A stretch of 64,000 nucleotides of DNA from Eucommia ulmoides (lineage: Eukaryota; Streptophyta; Magnoliopsida; Garryales; Eucommiaceae). The notes below the pieces were generated by a model. The model was not told where the DNA came from. It saw nothing but the letters and a program-made list of their open reading frames with translations, and ran no database searches. Of this stretch, positions 10,380 through 20,906 are shown one piece after another. A program made the translations under genes and the position numbers. The first letter of the stretch is position 1. Each line of letters starts with the position of its first letter. The stretch is taken from positions 373,734 to 437,733 of the forward strand of contig JAENRU010000469.1 in NCBI GenBank assembly GCA_016647705.1, read 5' to 3'.

Positions 10380-11272
10380 GACCGTTTTACCCCCAAAAAG
10401 TGGTAGTTTTCGCCAAAAATGGACGCATTTGATTTTTCATTTCAAAATTGGTTTTTTTGGGTATTTTGGGTGCGTTTTGCTCAGGAGGCCGTTTCTGCCC
10501 AAAAAAGTGGTATTCGTCGTTCAAAATGGACGAAATTGAATTTTCGGGTCAAACGCGGTCTTCTAGGGCCTTTGACGATATTTCATCCCAAAAAGTGGTA
10601 TTTTTTGTCCGAAAATGGAGAAAATTTAATTTTTGCGTCAAATTTGGTCTTTTTTGGCCATTTGTAGCCGTTTTTCTTTGAAGGCCGTTTCACACCGAAA
10701 AGTGGTAGTTTTGTCCAAAATGGACGCATTTGATTTCTCATTTCAAAATTGGTTTTGTTGGATATTTTGGGTGCGTTTTGCCCAGTAGGCCGTTTCCGCC
10801 CGAAAAAGTGGCATTCTTCGTCCAAAATGGACGAAGTTTAATTTATGGGTCAAACGCGGTGTTCTTGGGCTTTTGTTGCTAATTTCTCATGAAAAGTGGT
10901 ATTTTTGGTCCAAAACAGACGCAGTCGACTTTTTGCGTCAAACTTGGTCTTTTTCGACATTTTGTGGGCGTTTTGCTCTAAAGACCGTTTCACCCCAAAA
11001 AGTGGTAGTTTTCGTCCAAAATGGACGCATTTGATTCTTCATTTCAAAATTGAATTCTTTGGGTATTTTGGGTGCGTTTTGCTAAGTAGGCCGTTTTTCC
11101 CAAAAAAAATGGTATTCTTCGTCCAAAATGGACGAAGTTTAATTTTTGGGTCAAATGCGGTCTTCTTGGGATTTTATTGCTATTTTCTCATGAACAGTGG
11201 TATTTTTGGTCCAAAATGGACGCAGTCGAATTTTTGCGTCAAAGTTAGCCTTTTTGGGCGTTTTGCTTTGAA
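10380..11272 (+). repeat. Incomplete 4-mer: classes 1, 2 and 3-like
   Basis: Monomers start at 10380 (class 1, marker near 10576), 10683 (class 2) and 10983 (class 3-like block A). The monomer at 10983 is 290 bp because CTTTTTGTGGG is missing near 11257. The fourth monomer of the canonical order does not follow; the next one begins GGTCGTTTCACACC. Confidence 0.78.
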
Positions 11273-12477
11273 GGTCGTTTCACACCCAAAAGTGGTAGTT
11301 TTGTCCAAAATGGACGCATTTGATTTCTCATTTCAAAATTGGTTTTGTTGGATATTTTGGGTGCGTTTTTCCCAGTAGGCTGTTTCTTCCCTAAAAAGGG
11401 GTATTCTTCGTCCAAAATGGACGAAGATTAATTTTCGGGTCAAACGCGGTGTTCTGGGGATTTTGTTGCTATTTTCTCAAGAAAAGTGGTATTTTTTGTC
11501 CAAAACAGACGCAATCAAATTTTTGAGTCAAACTTGTTCTTTTTCGACTTTTTCTGGGCGTTTTCCTCTGAAGACCGTTTCACCCCAAAAAGTGATAGTT
11601 TTCGCCGAAAATGGACGCATTTGATTCTTCATTTCAAAATTGAATTTTTTGGGTATTTTGGTTGTGTTTTGCTATGTAAGCCGTTTGTCTAAAAAATAGT
11701 GGTATTCATCGTCCAAAATGGACGAAGTTTAATTTTTGGGTCAAAAGCGGTCTTTTGGGTATTTTGTTGCTATTTTCTCATGAAAAGTGGTATTTTTTGT
11801 CCAAAACAGACGCAATCAAATTTTTGAGTCAAACTAGTTCTTTTTGGACATTATTTCTGGGCGTTTTGCTCTGAAGACCGTTTCACCCCAAAAAGTGGTA
11901 GTTTTCGCCAAAAATGGACATATTTGATTTTTCGTTTCAAAATTGGTTTTCTGGGATATTTTCGGTGCCTTTTGCCAAGTAGGCCGTTTCCGCCCGAAAA
12001 AGTGGCATTCTTCGTCCAAAATGTACGAAGTTTAATTTAGGGGTCAAACGCAGTCTTCTTGGGCTTTTGTTGCTAATTTCTCATGAAAAGTGGTATTTTT
12101 GGTCCAAAACAGACGCAGTCCAATTTTTGCGTCAAACTTGGTCTTTTTCGACATTTTGTGGGCGTTTTGCTCTAAAGACCGTTTCACCCCAAAAAGTGGT
12201 AGTTTTCGCCGAAAATGCACGCAATTGATTCTTCATTTCAAAATTGAATTTTTTGGGTGTTTTGGGTGCGTTTTGCAAAGCAGGCCGTTTGTCCCAAAAA
12301 AAGTGGTATTCTTCGTCCAAAATGGACGAAGTTTAATTTTTTGGTCAAAAGCGGTCTTTTGGGTATTTTGTTGCTATTTTCTCATGAAAAGTGGTATTTT
12401 TTGTCCAAAACAGACGCAATCAAATTTTTGAGTCAAACTTGTTCTTTTTGGACTTTTTCTGGGCGTTTTGCTCTGAA
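11273..12477 (+). repeat. Mixed monomers without class 1
   Basis: Monomers start at 11273, 11573, 11876 and 12177. The block from about 12030 repeats 10835 onward (TTATGGGTC/TTAGGGGTC, GCTAATTTCTC, TTTTCGACATTTTG), so a class-2/3 piece has been copied with a shift near 1,194 bp. No gene or foreign DNA is seen. Confidence 0.75.
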
Positions 12478-13079
12478 GACCGTTTCACCCCAAAAAGTGG
12501 TAGCTTTCGCCAAAAATGGACATATTTGATTTTTCGTTTCAAAATTGGTTTTCTGGGATATTTTCGGTGCGTTTTGCCCAGTAGGCCGTTTCCGCCCGAA
12601 AAAGTTGTATTCTTCGTCCAAAAGCGACAAAGTTTAATTTTTGAGTCAAACACGGTCTTCTTGGGATTTTGTTGCTATTTTCTCGTGAAAAGTGGTATTT
12701 TTTGTCGAAAATAGACGCAATCAAATTTTTGAGTCAAACTTGTTTTTTTTGGACTTTTTCTGGGCGTTTTGCTCTGAAGACCGTTTCACCCCAAAAAGTG
12801 GTAGTTTTCGCCAAAAATGGACATATTTGATTTTTCGTTTCAAAATTGGTTTTCTGGGATATTTTCGGTGCGTTTTGCCCAGTAGGCCGTTTCCGCCCGA
12901 AAAAGTTGTATTCTTCGTCGAAAAGGGACAAAGTTTAATTTTTGAGTCAAACGCGGTCTTCATGGGATTTTGTTGCTATTTTCTCGTGAAAAGTGGTATT
13001 TTTGGTCCAAAACGGACGCAGTCGAATTTTTGAGTCAAAGTTGGCCATTTTGGGATTTTTGTTGGCGTTTTGCTCTGAA
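12478..13079 (+). repeat. Single-monomer tandem duplication (2 x 301 bp)
   Basis: Monomers at 12478 and 12779 are neighbours and share private variants: GGACATATTTG in block A, AAAAGTTGTATTC in block B, a damaged dyad ending GACAAAG, and TTTTTGAGTCAAAC in place of TTTTTGGGTC. This fits duplication of one monomer after those changes arose. Confidence 0.8.
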
Positions 13080-14282
13080 GACCGTTTCACCCCAAAAAGT
13101 GGTAGTTTTCGCCAAAAATGGACGTATTTGGATTTTCGTTTCAAAATTGGATTTCTGGGATATTTTGGGTGCGTTTTGCTAAGTAGGCCGTTTGTCCCAA
13201 AACAGTGGTATTCTTCGTCCAAAATGGACGAAATTGACTTTTCAGGTCAAACGCGGTCTTCTTGGGCCTTTGACGATATTTCTTCCCAAAAAGTGGTATT
13301 TTTTGTCCGAAAATGGAGAAAATTTAATTTTTGCGTCAAATTTGATCTTTTGGGGCCATTTGTAGCCGTTTTACTTTGAAGGCCGTTTCCCACCGAAAAG
13401 TAGTAGTTATGTCCAAAATGGACGCATTTGATTTCTCATTTCAAAATTGGTTTTCTTGGATATTTTGGGTGCGTTTTGCCCAGTAGGCCGTTTCCGCCCG
13501 AAAAAATGGCATTCTTCGTCCAAAATGGACGAAGTTTAATTTTTGGGTCAAACGCGGTCTTCTTGGGATGTTGTTGCTATTTTCCCCTGAAAAGTGGTAT
13601 TTTTGGTCCAAAACAGATGCAGTCGAATTTTTGCGTCAAACTTGGTCTTTTTGGACTTTTTGTGGGCGTATTGCTCTAAAGACCGTTTCACCCCAAAAAG
13701 TGGTAGTTTTCGCCAAAAATGGACGCAATTGATTCTTCATTTCAAAATTGAATTTTTTGGGTGTTTTGGGTGCGTTTTGCAAGGTAGGCCGTTTGTCCCA
13801 AAAAAAGTGGTATTCTTCGTCCAAAATGGACGAAGTTTAATTTTGGGGTCAAACGCGGTCTTCTGGGGATTTTGTTGCTATTTTCTCATGAAAAGTGGTA
13901 TTTTTTGTCCAAAACAGACGCAATCAAATTTTTGAGTCAAACTTGTTCTTTTTGGACTTTTTCTGGGCGTTTTGCTCTGAAGACCGTTTCACCCCAAAAA
14001 GTGGTAGTTTTCGCCAAAAATGGACGTATTTGATTTTTCGTTTCAAAATTGGTTTTCTGGGATATTTTCGGTGCGTTTTGCCCAGTAGGCCGTTTCTGCT
14101 CGAAAATGTGATATTCTTCGTCCAAAAGGGACGAAGTTTAATTTTTGGGTCAAACGCGGTCTTCTTGGGATTTCGTTGCTATTTTCTCGTGAAAAGTGGT
14201 ATTTTTGGTCCAAAACGGACGCAGTCGAATTTTTTAGTCAAAGTTGGCCATTTTGGGATTTTTGTTGGCGTTTTGCTCTACA
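13080..14282 (+). repeat. HOR unit 1 with chimeric class-1 monomer
   Basis: The first monomer (13080-13380) has a class-4 block A (GGACGTATTTGG, CTGGGATATTTTGGG), a class-3 block-B start (CTAAGTAGGCCGTTTGTCCC) and the class-1 ending with GACGATATTTCTTCCC. It seems to be the recombinant left edge of the array. Class 2, 3 and 4 monomers follow at 13381, 13681 and 13982. Confidence 0.85.
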
Positions 14283-15487
14283 GACCGTTTCACCCTCAAA
14301 AAGTGGTAGTTTTCGAGAAAAATGGACGCATTTGATTTTTCATTTCAAAATTGGTTTTTTTGCGTATTTTGCGTGAGTTTTGCTCAGTATGCCGTTTCTG
14401 CCCAAAAAATTGGTATTCGTCGTCCAAAATGGACGAAATTGAATTTTCGGGTCAAACGCGGTCTTCTTGGGCCTTTGACGATATTTCATCCCAAAAAGTG
14501 GTATCTTTTGTCCGAAAATGGAGAAAATTTAATTTTTGCGTCAAATTTGATCTTTTGGGGCCATTTGTTGCCGTTTTTCTTTGAAGGCCGTTTCCCACCG
14601 AAAAGTGGTAGTTATGTCCAAAATGGACGCATTTGATTTCTCATTTCAAAATTGGTTTTCTTGGATATTTTGGGTGCGTTTTGCCCAGTAGGCCGTTTCC
14701 GCCCGAAAAAATGGCATTCTTCGTCCAAAATGGACGAAGTTTAATTTTTGGGTCAAACGCGGTCTTCTTGGGATGTTGTTGCTATTTTCCCCAGAAAAGT
14801 GGTATTTTTGGTCCAAAACAGATGCAGTCGAATTTTTGCGTCAAACTTGGTCTTTTTGGACTTTTTGTAGGCGTATTGCTCTAAAGACCGTTTCACCCCA
14901 AAAAGTGGTAGTTTTCGCCAAAAATGGACGCAATTGATTCTTCATTTCAAAATTGACTTTTTTGGGTATTTCGGGTGCGTTTTGCAAAGTAGGCCGTTTG
15001 TCCCAAAAAATGTGGTATTCTTCGTCCAAAATGGACGAAGTTTAATTTTCGGGTCAAACGCGGTCTTCTGGGGATTTTGTTGCTATTTTCTCATGAAAAG
15101 TGGTATTTTTTGTCCAAAACAGACGCAATCAAATTTTTGAGTCAAACTTGTTCTTTTTGGACTTTTTCTGGGCGTTTTGCTCTGAAGACCGTTTCACCCC
15201 AAAAAGTGGTAGTTTTCGCCAAAAATGGACGTATTTGATTTTTCGTTTCAAAATTGGTTTTCTGGGATATTTTCGGTGCGTTTTGCCCAGTAGGCCGTTT
15301 CTGCTCGAAAATGTGGTATTCTTCGTCCAAAAGGGACGAAGTTTAATTTTTGGGTCAAACGCGGTCTTCTTGGGATTTCGTTGCTATTTTCTCGTGAAAA
15401 GTGGTATTTTTGGTCCAAAAAGGACGCAGTCGAATTTTTTAGTCAAAGTTGGCCATTTTGGGATTTTTGTTGGCGTTTTGCTCTACA
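14283..15487 (+). repeat. HOR unit 2 (1,205 bp)
   Basis: Monomers at 14283, 14586, 14886 and 15187 are classes 1, 2, 3 and 4. The class-1 monomer reads TTTTTTTGCGTATTTTGCG, and the class-2 monomer has CCCCAGAAAAG where other units have CCCCTG or CCGCTG. The class-4 monomer has TCTGCTCGAAAATGTGG in block B, shared with units 1 and 6 but not with units 3 and 5. Confidence 0.85.
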
Positions 15488-16691
15488 GACCGTTTCACCC
15501 TCAAAAAGTGGTAGTTTTCGCGAAAAATGGACGCATTTGATTTTTCATTTCAAAATTGGTTTTTTTGGGTATTTTGCGTGAGTTTTGCTCAGTTTGCCGT
15601 TTCTGCCCAAAAAATTGGTATTCGTCGTCCAAAATGGACGAAATTGAATTTTCGGGTCAAACGCGGTCTTCTTGGGCCTTTGACGATATTTCATCCCAAA
15701 AAGTGGTATCTTTTGTCCGAAAATGGAGAAAATTTAATTTTTGCGTCAAATTTGATCTTTTGGGGCCATTTGTAGCCGTTTTTCTTTGAAGGCCGTTTCC
15801 CACCGAAAAGTGGTAGTTATGTCCAAAATGGACGCATTTGATTTCTCATTTCAAAATTGGTTTTCTTGGATATTTTGGGTGCGTTTTGCCCAGTAGGCCG
15901 TTTCCGCCCGAAAAAGTGGCATTCTTCGTCCAAAATGGACGAAGTTTAATTTTTGGGTCAAACGCGGTCTTCTTGGGATGTTGTTGCTATTTTCCGCTGA
16001 AAAGTGGTATTTTTGGTCCAAAACAGATGCAGTCGAATTTTTGCGTCAAACTTGGTCTTTTTGGACTTTTTGTGGGCGTATTGCTCTAAAGACCGTTTCA
16101 CCCCAAAAAGTGGTAGTTTTCGCCAAAAATGGACGCATTTGATTCTTCATTTCAAAATTGAATTTTTTGGGTGTTTTGGGTGCGTTTTGCAAAGTAGGTC
16201 GTTTGTCCAAAAAAAAGTGGAATTCTTCGTCCAAAATGGACGAAGTTTAATTTTTGGGTCAAACGCAGTCTTCTGGGGATTTTGTTGCTATTTTCTCATC
16301 AAAAGTGGTATTTTTTGTCCAAAACAGACGCAATCAAATTTTGAGTCAAACTCGTTCTTTTTGGACTTTTTCGGGGCGTGTTGCTCTGAAGACCGTTTCA
16401 CCCCAAAATGTGATAGTTTTCGCCAAAAATGGACGTATTTGATTTTTCGTTCCAAAATTGGTTTTCGGGGATATTTTCGGTGCGTTTTGCCCAGTAGGCC
16501 GTTTCTGCCCGAAAAAGTGGTATTCTTCGTCCAAAAGGGACGAAGTTTAATTTTTGGGTCAAACGCGGTCTTCTTGGGATTTCGTTGCTATTTTCTCGTG
16601 AAAAGTGGTATTTTTGGTCCAAAACGGACGCAGTCGAATTTTTTCGTCAAAGTTGGCCATTTTGGGATTTTTGTTGGCGTTTTGCTCTACA
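15488..16691 (+). repeat. HOR unit 3 (1,204 bp)
   Basis: Monomers at 15488, 15791, 16091 and 16391. Class 1 carries TCAGTTTGCCG and class 2 carries TTTTCCGCTGAAAAG, both shared only with the unit at 19702. Its class-4 monomer has CCCCAAAATGTGATAG, shared with the monomer at 18199. Near 16340 one T is missing from ATCAAATTTTTGAGTC, which opens a long but meaningless reading frame. Confidence 0.85.
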
Positions 16692-17294
16692 GACCGTTTC
16701 ACCGTCAAAAAGTGGTAGTTTTCGCGAAAAATGGACGCATTTGATTTTTCATTTCAAAATTGGTTTTTTTGGGTATTTTGCGTGAGTTTTGCTCAGTATG
16801 CCATTTCTGCCCAAAAAATTGGTAATCGTCGTCCAAAATGGACGAAATTGAATTTTCGGGTCAAACGCGGTCTTCTTGGGCCTTTGACGATATTTCATCC
16901 CAAAGAGTGGTATCTTTTGTCCGAAAATGGAGAAAATTTAATTTTTGCGTCAAATTTGATCTTTTGGGGCCATTTGTAGCCGTTTTTCTTTGAAGGCCGT
17001 TTCCCACCGAAAAGTGGTAGTTATGTCCAAAATGGACGCATTTGATTTCTCATTTCAAAATTGGTTTTCTTGGATATTTTGGGTGCGTTTTGCCCAGTAG
17101 GCCGTTTCCGCCCGAAAAAGTGGCATTCTTCGTCCAAAATGGACGAAGTTTAATTTTTGGGTCAAACGCGGTCTTCTTGGGATTTCGTTGCTATTTTCTC
17201 GTGAAAAGTGGTATTTTTGGTCCAAAACGGACGCAGTCGAATTTTTTCGTCAAAGTTGGCCATTTTGGGATTTTTGTTGGCGTTTTGCTCTACA
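16692..17294 (+). repeat. Half-length HOR unit (603 bp, two monomers)
   Basis: Class 1 (16692) is followed by a monomer (16995-17294) whose blocks A and B are class 2 and whose block C is class 4. The switch lies near 17160-17185, where both classes read GGGTCAAACGCGGTCTTCTT. The unit shares GCCATTTCTGCCC, GGTAATCGTCG and CAAAGAGTGG with 17295-17600, so two monomers were duplicated or lost in register. Confidence 0.9.
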
Positions 17295-18500
17295 GACCGT
17301 TTCACCATCAAAAAGTGGTAGTTTTCGCGAAAAATGGACGCATTTGATTTTTCATTTCAAAATTGGTTTTTTTGGGTATTTTGCGTGAGTTTTGCTCAGT
17401 ATGCCATTTCTGCCCAAAAAATTGGTAATCGTCGTCCAAAATGGACGAAATTGAATTTTCGGGTCAAACGCGGTCTTCTTGGGCCTTTGACGATATTTCA
17501 TCCCAAAGAGTGGTATCTTTTGTCCGAAAATGGAGAAAATTTAATTTTTGCGTCAAATTTGATCTTTTGGGGCCATTTGTAGCCGTTTTTCTTTGAAGGC
17601 CGTTTCCCACCGAAAAGTGGTAGTTATGTCCAAAATGTACGCATTTGATTTCTCATTTCAAAATTGGTTTTCTTGGATATTTTGGGTGCGTTTTGCCCAG
17701 TAGGCCGTTTCCGCCCGAAAAAGTGGCATTCTTCGTCCAAAATGGACGAAGTTTAATTTTTGGGTCAAACGCGGTCTTCTTGGGATGTTGTTGCTATTTT
17801 CCCCTGAAAAGTGGTATTTTTGGTCCAAAACAGATGCAGTCGAATTTTTGCGTCAAACTTGGTCTTTTTGGACTTTTTGTGGGCGTATTGCTCTAAAGAC
17901 CGTTTCACCCCAAAAAGTGGTAGTTTTCGCCAAAAATGGACGCATTTGATTCTTCATTTCAAAATTGAATTTTTTGGGTGTTTTGGGTGCGTTTTGCAAA
18001 GTAGGCCGTTTGTCCCAAAAAAAGTGGTATTCTTCCTCCAAAATGGACGAAGTTTAATTTTTGGGTCAAACGCGGTCTTCTGGGGATTTTGTTGCTATTT
18101 TCTCATGAAAAGTGGTATTTTTTGTCCAAAACAGACGCAATCAAATTTTTGAGTCAAACTCGTTCTTTTTGGACTTTTTCTGGGCGTGTTGCTCTGAAGA
18201 CCGTTTCACCCCAAAATGTGATAGTTTTCGCAAAAAATGGACGTATTTGATTTTTCGTTCCAAAATTGGTTTTCTGGGATATTTTTGGTGCGTTTTGCCC
18301 AGTAGGCCGTTTCTGCCCGAAAAAGTGGTATTCTTCGTCCAAAAGGGACGAAGTTTAATTTTTGGGTCAAACGCGGTCTTCTTGGGATTTCGTTGCTATT
18401 TTCTCGTGAAAAGTGGTATTTTTCGTCCAAAACGGACGCAGTCGAATTTTTTTAGTCAAAGTTGGCCATTTTGGGATTTTTGTTGGCGTTTTGCTCTACA
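17295..18500 (+). repeat. HOR unit 4 (1,206 bp)
   Basis: Monomers at 17295, 17598, 17898 and 18199 are classes 1, 2, 3 and 4. The class-1 part is a near copy of 16692-16994. The class-4 monomer (18199) shares ATGTGATAG and GTTCCAAAATTGG with 16391, at a distance of six monomers. Confidence 0.87.
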
Positions 18501-19701
18501 GACCGTTTCACCCTCAAAAAGTGGTAGTTTTCGCGAAAAATGGACGCATTTGATTTTTCATTTCAAAATTGGTTTTTTTGGGTATTTTGCGTGAGTTTTG
18601 CTCAGTATGCCGTTTCTGCCCAAAAAATTGGTATTCGTCGTCCAAAATAGACGAAATTGAATTTTCGTGTCAAACGCGGTCTTCTTGGGCCTTTGACGAT
18701 ATTTCATCCCAAAAAGTGGTATCTTTTGTCCGAAAAAGGAGAAAATTTAATTTTTGCGTCAAATTTGATCTTTTGGGGCCATTTGTAGCCGTTTTTCTTT
18801 GAAGGCCGTTTCCCACCGAAAAGTGGTAGTTATGTCCAAAATGGACGCATTTGATTTCTCATTTCAAAATTGGTTTTCTTGGATATTTTGGGTGCGTTTT
18901 GCCCAGTAGGCCGTTTCCGCCCGAAAAAGTGGCATTCTTCGTCCAAAATGGACGAAGTTTAATTTTTGGGTCAAACGCGGTCTTCTTGGTATGTTGTTGC
19001 TATTTTCCCCTGAAAAGTGGTATTTTTGGTCCAAAACAGATGCAGTCGAATTTTTGCGTCAAACTTGGTCTTTTTGGACTTTTTGTGGGCGTATTGCTCT
19101 AAAGACCGTTTCACCCCAAAAGGTGGTAGTTTTCGCAAAAAATGGACGCATTTGATTCTTCATTTCAAAATTGAATTTTTCGGGTATTTCGGGTGCGCTT
19201 TGTTAAGTAGGCCGTTTGTCCCAAAAAGGTGGTATTCTTCGTCCAAAATGGACGAAATTGACTTTTCGGGTCAAACGCGGTCTTTGGATTTTGTTGCTAT
19301 TTTCTCATGAAAAGTGGTATTTTTTGTCTAAAATAGACGCAATCAAATTTTTGAGTCAAACTTGTTCTTTTTGGACTTTTTCTGGGCGTTTTGCTCTGAA
19401 GACCGTTTCACCCCAAAAAGTGGTAGTTTTCGCCAAAAATGGACGTATTTGATTTTTCGTTTCAAAATTGGTTTTCTGGGATATTTTCGGTGCGTTTTGC
19501 CCAGTAGGCCGTTTCTGCTCGAAAATGTGGTATTCTTCGTCCAAAAGGGACGAAGTTTAATTTTTGGGTCAAACGCGGTCTTCTTGGGATTTCGTTGCTA
19601 TTTTCTCGTGAAAAGTGGTATTTTTGGTCCAAAAAGGACGCAGTCGAATTTTTTAGTCAAAGTTGGCCATTTTGGGATTTTTGTTGGCGTTTTGCTCTAC
19701 A
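18501..19701 (+). repeat. HOR unit 5 (1,201 bp)
   Basis: Monomers at 18501, 18804, 19104 and 19401. The class-3 monomer is 297 bp, because GGTCTTCTTGGGATTTTG is shortened to GGTCTTTGGATTTTG near 19280, and it carries GAAATTGACTTTTCGG, a variant also found near 3940, 5130 and 13225. The class-4 monomer matches that of 15187. Confidence 0.85.
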
Positions 19702-20906
19702 GACCGTTTCACCCTCAAAAAGTGGTAGTTTTCGCGAAAAATGGACGCATTTGATTTTTCATTTCAAAATTGGTTTTTTTGGGTATTTTGCGTGAGTTTT
19801 GCTCAGTTTGCCGTTTCTGCCCAAAAAATTGGTATTCGTTGTCCAAAATGGACGAAATTGAATTTTCGGGTCAAACGCGGTCTTCTTGGGCCTTTGACGA
19901 TATTTCATCCCAAAAAGTGGTATCTTTTGTCCGAAAATGGAGAAAATTTAATTTTTGCGTCAAATTTGATCTTTTGGGGCCATTTGTAGCCGTTTTTCTT
20001 TGAAGGCCGTTTCCCACCGAAAAGTGGTAGTTATGTCCAAAATGGACGCATTTGATTTCTCATTTCAAAATTGGTTTTCTTGGATATTTTGGGTGCGTTT
20101 TGCCCAGTAGGCCGTTTCCGCCCGAAAAAGTGGCATTCTTCGTCCAAAATGGACGAAGTTTAATTTTTGGGTCAAACGCGGTCTTCTTGGGATGTTGTTG
20201 CTATTTTCCGCTGAAAAGTGGTATTTTTGGTCCAAAACAGATGCAGTCGAATTTTTGCGTCAAACTTGGTCTTTTTGGACTTTTTGTGGGCGTATTGCTC
20301 TAAAGACCGTTTCACCCCAAAAAGTGGTAGTTTTCGCCAAAAATGGACGCATTTGATTCTTCATTTCAAAATTGAATTTTTTGGGTATTTTGGGTGCGTT
20401 TTGCTATGTAGGCCGTTTGTCCAAAAAATAGTGGTATTCATCGTCCAAAATGGACGAAGTTTAATTTTTGGGTCAAACGCAGTCTTTTGGGGATTTTGTT
20501 GCTATTTTCTCAAGAAAAGTGGTATTTTTTGTCCAAAACAGACGCAATCAAATTTTTGAGTCAAACTTGTTCTTTTTGGACTTTTTCTGGGCGTTTTGCT
20601 CTGAAGACCGTTTCACCCCAAAAAGTGGTAGTTTCCGCCAAAAATGGACGTATTTGATTTTTGGTTTCAAAATTGGTTTCCTGGGATATTTTCGGTGCGT
20701 TTTGCCCAGTAGGCCGTTTCTGCCCGAAAAAGTGGTATTCTTCGTCCAAAAGGAACGAAGTTTAATTTTTGGGTCAAACGCGGTCTTCTTGGGATTTTGT
20801 TGCTATTTTCTCGAGAAAAATGGTATTTTCGGTCCAAAACGAACGCAGTCGAATTTTTGAGTCAAAGTTGGCCATTTTGGGATTTTTGTTGGCGTTTTGC
20901 TCTACA
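19702..20906 (+). repeat. HOR unit 6 (1,205 bp), right edge of the regular array
   Basis: Monomers at 19702, 20005, 20305 and 20606. The first two match unit 3 (TCAGTTTGCCG, CCGCTGAAAAG). The class-3 monomer then switches near 20404 to CTATGTAGGCCG with CAAAAAATAGTGG, a variant common only in the right half. The next monomer (20907) no longer has class-1 sequence. Confidence 0.83.

Larger units (their letters stand above)
13080..20906 (+). repeat. Regular 4-monomer HOR array (about 1,205-bp period)
   Basis: Class-1 monomers start at 13080, 14283, 15488, 16692, 17295, 18501 and 19702, and the array ends at 20906. Steps are 1203, 1205, 1204, 603, 1206, 1201 and 1205 bp. Within full units the order is class 1, 2, 3, 4. 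Typical of this array are GGCCGTTTCCCACC and GTTATGTCC in class 2, TTTTGCGTGAGTTTTGC in class 1 and AAAAGGGACGAAG in class 4. This is the most homogeneous stretch of the left half. Confidence 0.92.

Noticed and set aside
16004-16744. 246-codon open reading frame on the + strand, the longest seen
   Set aside because: It spans parts of three satellite monomers, starts at a non-ATG triplet, and stays open because one T is missing near 16340. Similar frames occur in every phase of the array because 301 bp is not a multiple of three. The peptide has no domain and only repeats the monomer translated in successive frames.
13080-20906. Regular spacing resembling a CRISPR array
   Set aside because: There are no unique spacers; the whole 1.2-kb period is repeated and the repeat itself is 301 bp.
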